Part shown: positions 60,927 through 64,000 of the stretch, one piece after another
How the letters are laid out: each line of letters starts with the position of its first letter
How positions within the stretch are numbered: the first letter of the stretch is position 1
NCBI GenBank assembly: GCA_947495695.1
Contig: CANLZP010000001.1
Location: 641,069 to 705,068 of the forward strand
Source of the DNA: an uncultured Erythrobacter sp.
GTDB taxonomy: Bacteria; Pseudomonadota; Alphaproteobacteria; Sphingomonadales; Sphingomonadaceae
Direction of reading: 5' to 3'
DNA length: 64,000 nucleotides
The notes under the pieces: model-generated
Seen by the model: the letters and a program-made list of their open reading frames with translations, nothing else
What the model was told of the DNA's origin: nothing
Database searches by the model: none
Program-made: the position numbers and the translations under genes

Positions 60927-61310
60927 ATGTTCGACACCCAATCTTCGATTCGCCGGCAACTGGACCGGACGGGACTTTGGCTTTCGGGCCTATGCGCCCT
61001 GCATTGCGTGGTCAGCATCGTTGTTGTTGCGATCCTGGGGGTTGGCGGGCACGCCTTCCTGTCTCCGGACATTCACCGATACGGCTTGGTGTTGGCCTTG
61101 ATTATTGCGGCCGTTGCGATCGGCTGGGGCGCACTCAAGCATCGGCGGGCGGCACCCTTTGTGGTGGCGATGACCGGCCTGTCTTTCATGGGCGGCGCAT
61201 TGGCCGTTCCGCACGGCGTTCAAGAGGCGGTCTTGACCATAATCGGTGTCAGCCTTGTGGCGGCCGGCCACTTGCTCAATCTTCGCGGGCACTTGTCTAA
61301 GCCGCATTGA
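60927..61310 (+). CDS. MerC-domain membrane protein
   Basis: 127-residue inner-membrane protein with the MerC Cys pattern LCALHCVVS near the start and three further membrane helices ([51 protein letters not shown]). MerC proteins transport mercuric ions or other soft metals; no mer operon is present, so the real substrate may be another metal. Its stop is 17 bases before thiSG. Confidence 0.85.
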   Translation: MFDTQSSIRRQLDRTGLWLSGLCALHCVVSIVVVAILGVGGHAFLSPDIHRYGLVLALIIAAVAIGWGALKHRRAAPFVVAMTGLSFMGGALAVPHGVQEAVLTIIGVSLVAAGHLLNLRGHLSKPH

Positions 61311-61327
61311 AGGCTATGTCGCGCTGT

Positions 61328-62314
61328 ATGAGCGCATATAAGACCATCACCCTCAATGGTGACAGCCACCAAACCAACGCCGCCAACATTGCGGCGCTGG
61401 CCCAAGAACTCGACCTTGATCCTGCAAAAATCGCGGTTGAACGAAATGGCGAGATAGCCCCCAGATCTACCCTAGACCAGGTGGAGATCAACGATGGCGA
61501 TGTGTTGGAAATTGTCCATTTTGTAGGTGGTGGGGCGCAATCCAGCGATGACAGCTGGAGCGTGGCAGGAAAGACATTCACGTCCCGCCTGATTGTCGGC
61601 ACGGGAAAATATAGAGACTTCGAACAGAATGCCGTTGCGCTGGAAGCCTCGGGCGCGGAGATCGTGACGGTGGCTGTCCGCCGGGTCAATGTGACCGACC
61701 CCAAGGCTCCGATGCTGACCGATTTCATCGACCCCAAAAAAACGACCTATCTGCCCAACACGGCGGGCTGCTTTACCGCTGATGAGGCAATCCGCACCTT
61801 GCGTTTGGCGCGCGAGGCAGGTGGATGGGACTTGGTCAAGCTGGAGGTCTTGGGCGAGGCGCGGACGCTTTACCCGGACATGCGCGAAACGCTGAAGGCT
61901 ACCGAAGTTCTGGCCAAAGAAGGCTTTCACCCGATGGTCTATTGCGTCGATGATCCCATCGCAGCCAAGCAATTGGAAGAGGCCGGGGCGGTTGCCATCA
62001 TGCCGCTGGGCGCGCCGATTGGCTCTGGCTTGGGCATCCAAAACCAAGTTACCATCCGCTTGATCGTGGAAGGGGCCAATGTTCCGGTTCTGGTTGATGC
62101 AGGCGTTGGCACGGCCTCAGACGCGGCGGTTGGCATGGAGTTGGGCTGCGATGGCATCTTGATGAACACCGCCATTGCCGAGGCGAAGGATCCGATCCGC
62201 ATGGCTCGGGCGATGAAACTTGCGGTTGAGGCCGGCCGCGAAGCTTATCTGGCTGGCCGAATGGGGCGGCGCATGTATGCCGATCCAAGCAGTCCGTTGG
62301 CGGGCTTGATCTGA
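61328..62314 (+). CDS. thiG: Fused sulfur carrier ThiS / thiazole synthase ThiG
   Basis: Two-domain protein of 328 residues making the thiazole ring of thiamine. ThiS part: [45 protein letters not shown] ... [11 protein letters not shown], with the Gly-Gly that is normally the free C-terminus. ThiG part: [50 protein letters not shown] with the Schiff-base lysine, and [15 protein letters not shown]. Fusion of ThiS to ThiG is known but means the carrier must be cut or work internally. MSAYKTI is the chosen start. Confidence 0.93.
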   Translation: MSAYKTITLNGDSHQTNAANIAALAQELDLDPAKIAVERNGEIAPRSTLDQVEINDGDVLEIVHFVGGGAQSSDDSWSVAGKTFTSRLIVGTGKYRDFEQNAVALEASGAEIVTVAVRRVNVTDPKAPMLTDFIDPKKTTYLPNTAGCFTADEAIRTLRLAREAGGWDLVKLEVLGEARTLYPDMRETLKATEVLAKEGFHPMVYCVDDPIAAKQLEEAGAVAIMPLGAPIGSGLGIQNQVTIRLIVEGANVPVLVDAGVGTASDAAVGMELGCDGILMNTAIAEAKDPIRMARAMKLAVEAGREAYLAGRMGRRMYADPSSPLAGLI

Positions 62315-62442
62315 TCCGACTGGCTGGTTTTGGCCGGTTTATGTTGGGTCGATGCCCGACTGGCGACGCAAACTGCGGCTTTCACTAACGCAAAATTAAC
62401 CATGTTCGGCGAAACCTGTTCTCATCAAGGGGGTAAGGTTAC

Positions 62443-62973
62443 ATGGCGACCACGGGAACTGCATCGCTGACGATCAATGAGATGCGCGAATTTGCCAGCT
62501 TCGAGCCGGGCGAGCAGCGCTATATCAAGCGCAGCCTGGATATTGGCTTGGGCCGTCATGACGCGTTCAAGCTGTGGGCTCGCAATGAAGGTGAGAACGC
62601 CGCCATTCGTCGGCAATATGTTGCCTATCAAGAGCTCAAAACCCTGCGCGATATGATCCCGGATGACAGCGCCATGCACTGCGTTGAAGCCTTTATAGGC
62701 AAATTGACCCGCGTGGCCGCCTTTGATTTGAGTCAGGAGCGCATAACCAGCTTTTCGGCCTTTCGCTTCCTTTATGAGCGTTTGATTGGTGCCGAAGCAC
62801 GCCCATGGCTGCCCAGTGCCTTTTGCGCTGCTGCTGCCCTGCCACAGATCCAGCCGCAGAAAAGAAAGTTGCTGCTGCAATCCTTGTCAGAGGCTGCTGC
62901 AACTGCGCCGGGTTGGTCGAACCGCGCACCATGCTTCTATCCCGAATTTGTCGAGGAAGCCGAAGCGGCGTGA
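62443..62973 (+). CDS. Hypothetical cytoplasmic protein
   Basis: 176-residue soluble protein with no family I recognise. LTINEMREFASFEPGEQRYIKRSLDIGLGRHDAFKLWARNEGEN, ALKTLRDMIPDDSAMHCVEAFIGKLTRVAAFDLSQERITSFSAFRFLYERLIG and C-terminal acidic/aromatic tail. No signal peptide or membrane segment. The upstream 128 bases hold a GGGGG-rich ribosome-binding site. Confidence 0.68.
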   Translation: MATTGTASLTINEMREFASFEPGEQRYIKRSLDIGLGRHDAFKLWARNEGENAAIRRQYVAYQELKTLRDMIPDDSAMHCVEAFIGKLTRVAAFDLSQERITSFSAFRFLYERLIGAEARPWLPSAFCAAAALPQIQPQKRKLLLQSLSEAAATAPGWSNRAPCFYPEFVEEAEAA

Positions 62974-63028
62974 TTGCTGAAACACAAATGAGATGATAGC
63001 TTCCTCCTAGGGTCAGGGGAGAAGGTAA

Positions 63029-63514
63029 ATGGTTAAATTAATCAAGGCTGCGCTTGTTTTCTTCATTGGGCTGCATGCTCTTTTTTACGCGCTGCAGAAT
63101 ATTGCCAATCTTGAAGCGGCGCATGGGGCGCTGGTCTATGTGATGAGTGGTGCTGATCACGAAGTGTATCCCGCCACAATCTTTTTCAAACTGTCTGGCG
63201 CCATCTGGGCTTGGCTGGCGCTCGCAATTGTCTTGGTCGGCGAATTTCTTGTCGCATTCTTCGGCATCAAAGGCGGGTGGGACCTTTGGCAATCGCGCAA
63301 TGCTTCGCCAGAAATATTCCATTCAGCCAAAAAGTCAGGCGTCATCGCAGCCGGTCTTGCTCTGCTGGTATGGTTTGGCTTCTTTATGACCTTTGGCGCG
63401 GCATTTTTCCAAATGTGGCAAACTCAGGTTGGCGCCGGATCGATGGAGGGCGCCTTTATGTATGCCATGGCCTCAGCCATTACGATGCTGTTCGTTTGTT
63501 TGACGGATGACTAG
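63029..63514 (+). CDS. DUF2165 family small membrane protein
   Basis: 161 residues with four predicted membrane helices; begins MVKLIKAALVFFIGLHALFYALQNIANLEAAHGALVYVMSGADHEVYP. The pattern matches DUF2165. GAIWAWLALAIVLVGEFLVAFFG and VIAAGLALLVWFGFFMTFGAAFFQMWQTQVGAGSMEGAF follow. Function unknown. Converges with the partial acyl-CoA synthetase. Confidence 0.75.
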   Translation: MVKLIKAALVFFIGLHALFYALQNIANLEAAHGALVYVMSGADHEVYPATIFFKLSGAIWAWLALAIVLVGEFLVAFFGIKGGWDLWQSRNASPEIFHSAKKSGVIAAGLALLVWFGFFMTFGAAFFQMWQTQVGAGSMEGAFMYAMASAITMLFVCLTDD

Positions 63515-63537
63515 CCAGCACCGGCCGTGGTGAATAA

Positions 63538-64000
63538 TCAGCCCCGGTACATGCCATCCAGACGCGCTTGATAGCGGTCACGAATTTTATGGCGCCTGAT
63601 CTTCATGCTCGGCGTCATTTCTTCGTTCTCGATTGCAAAGGCTTCGTCCGCAAAGTCAAACTTGCGCACCTTTTCGACAACGGAAAGGTCTGCGTTCACA
63701 CGGTCCACCGCTGCGCGAACCGCCTGCTTGAAGGCCGGTAGGCCCTGCAATTCTTTCACATCGAATTTTTCGTCATTGGCGCGCGCCCATTCCAGCGCCC
63801 ATTCGGCATCCGGAACGATCAAGCCGACAACATAGGGCCGCTTGTCACCGCTCACCATTGCTTGCGCAATTTCGGGTTGCAGAGTCAGCATTCCCTCGAT
63901 CTTTTGCGGAGCGACATTGTCGCCCTTATCATTGACGATCATGTCTTTCTTGCGGTCGGTGATGACAATTCGTCCCCGGTCGTCGAGATGGCCGATGTCG
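63538..64000 (-). CDS. AMP-forming long-chain acyl-CoA synthetase (FAA1-type), C-terminal part
   Basis: The frame continues past the right window edge; only about 154 C-terminal residues are seen. DRKKDMIVNDKGDNVAPQKIEGMLTLQPEIAQAMVSGDKRPYVVGLIVPD is the conserved C-domain, with the hinge DRKKD. The tail FAIENEEMTPSMKIRRHKIRDRYQARLDGMY is typical of FAA1-type long-chain acyl-CoA synthetases. Different from the shorter ligase at 4823-6499. Confidence 0.9.
   Translation of the reverse strand, partial: DIGHLDDRGRIVITDRKKDMIVNDKGDNVAPQKIEGMLTLQPEIAQAMVSGDKRPYVVGLIVPDAEWALEWARANDEKFDVKELQGLPAFKQAVRAAVDRVNADLSVVEKVRKFDFADEAFAIENEEMTPSMKIRRHKIRDRYQARLDGMYRG

Noticed and set aside
61311..61327. TPP riboswitch before thiSG
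   Set aside because: Only 17 bases separate MerC and thiSG, too short for one; none seen upstream of MerC either.

Overview
The window looks like a contiguous stretch of an alphaproteobacterial chromosome, most likely Sphingomonadales (Erythrobacteraceae-like). This rests on gene content and order: UrcA, DUF1013 and DUF6489 proteins, a ribosomal S9 with an acidic N-terminal extension, a Suv3-like helicase, PopZ, and the run parB-parA-rsmG-mnmG-mnmE / rho-hemJ-hemE / DUF299-maf-aroE-coaE-dnaQ. The species is an inference. I see no insertion sequence, prophage, CRISPR array, rRNA or tRNA gene. Coding density is high and most genes are conserved housekeeping genes.

Layout. 1-4.8 kb: proA-nadD-rsfS-rlmH on the minus strand, then a divergent M23 endopeptidase/bactofilin pair. 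4.8-9.5 kb: acyl-CoA ligase, DUF1013 regulator, glutathione transferase and quinone oxidoreductase. 9.7-16.5 kb: clpA, gamma carbonic anhydrase, two GNATs, hemB and a second M23 protein. 16.7-22.2 kb: Suv3-like helicase, S4 protein, ferredoxin, CarD and two lipoproteins. 22.2-27.9 kb: threonylcarbamoyl-AMP synthase, acyl-CoA dehydrogenase, DUF815 ATPase, PQQ-type sugar dehydrogenase and fRMsr. 28-39.7 kb: chromosome partition and tRNA modification genes, a glutamate-synthase-like FMN protein, a BLUF photoreceptor, rho, hemJ and hemE. 39.66-39.99 kb: a non-coding, AT-rich segment that is the best candidate for the replication origin. 40-46.5 kb: DUF299, maf, aroE, coaE, dnaQ, hpf, ptsN, thioesterase, DUF1491 and SleB-like hydrolase, all on the plus strand. 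46.6-51.8 kb: xth, erpA, CBS, ferredoxin-like, PopZ, TolC and a degenerate PCMT. 52-64 kb: class I fumarase, LytS/LytTR two-component pair, UrcA, metallophosphoesterase, rpsI/rplM, cutA, ctaA, MerC, fused ThiS-ThiG and orphan proteins, ending in a partial acyl-CoA synthetase.

How the parts fit. The central theme is replication and segregation. Three exact parS palindromes (29.92, 30.30 and 32.43 kb) sit beside parAB, about 7-10 kb from the hemE/DUF299 intergenic region, which carries a 26-bp AT run and DnaA-box-like sequences. Genes flanking that region mostly point away from it. The polar ParB anchor PopZ is encoded about 10 kb to the other side. Other points worth attention: a perfect 12-bp hairpin that buries both possible start codons of a small lipoprotein, a methyltransferase-family protein lacking its SAM motif, a stand-alone BLUF protein just downstream of rho, the ThiS-ThiG fusion next to a MerC protein, and several perfect palindromes in promoter-sized gaps. 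No clearly novel multi-gene system was found.
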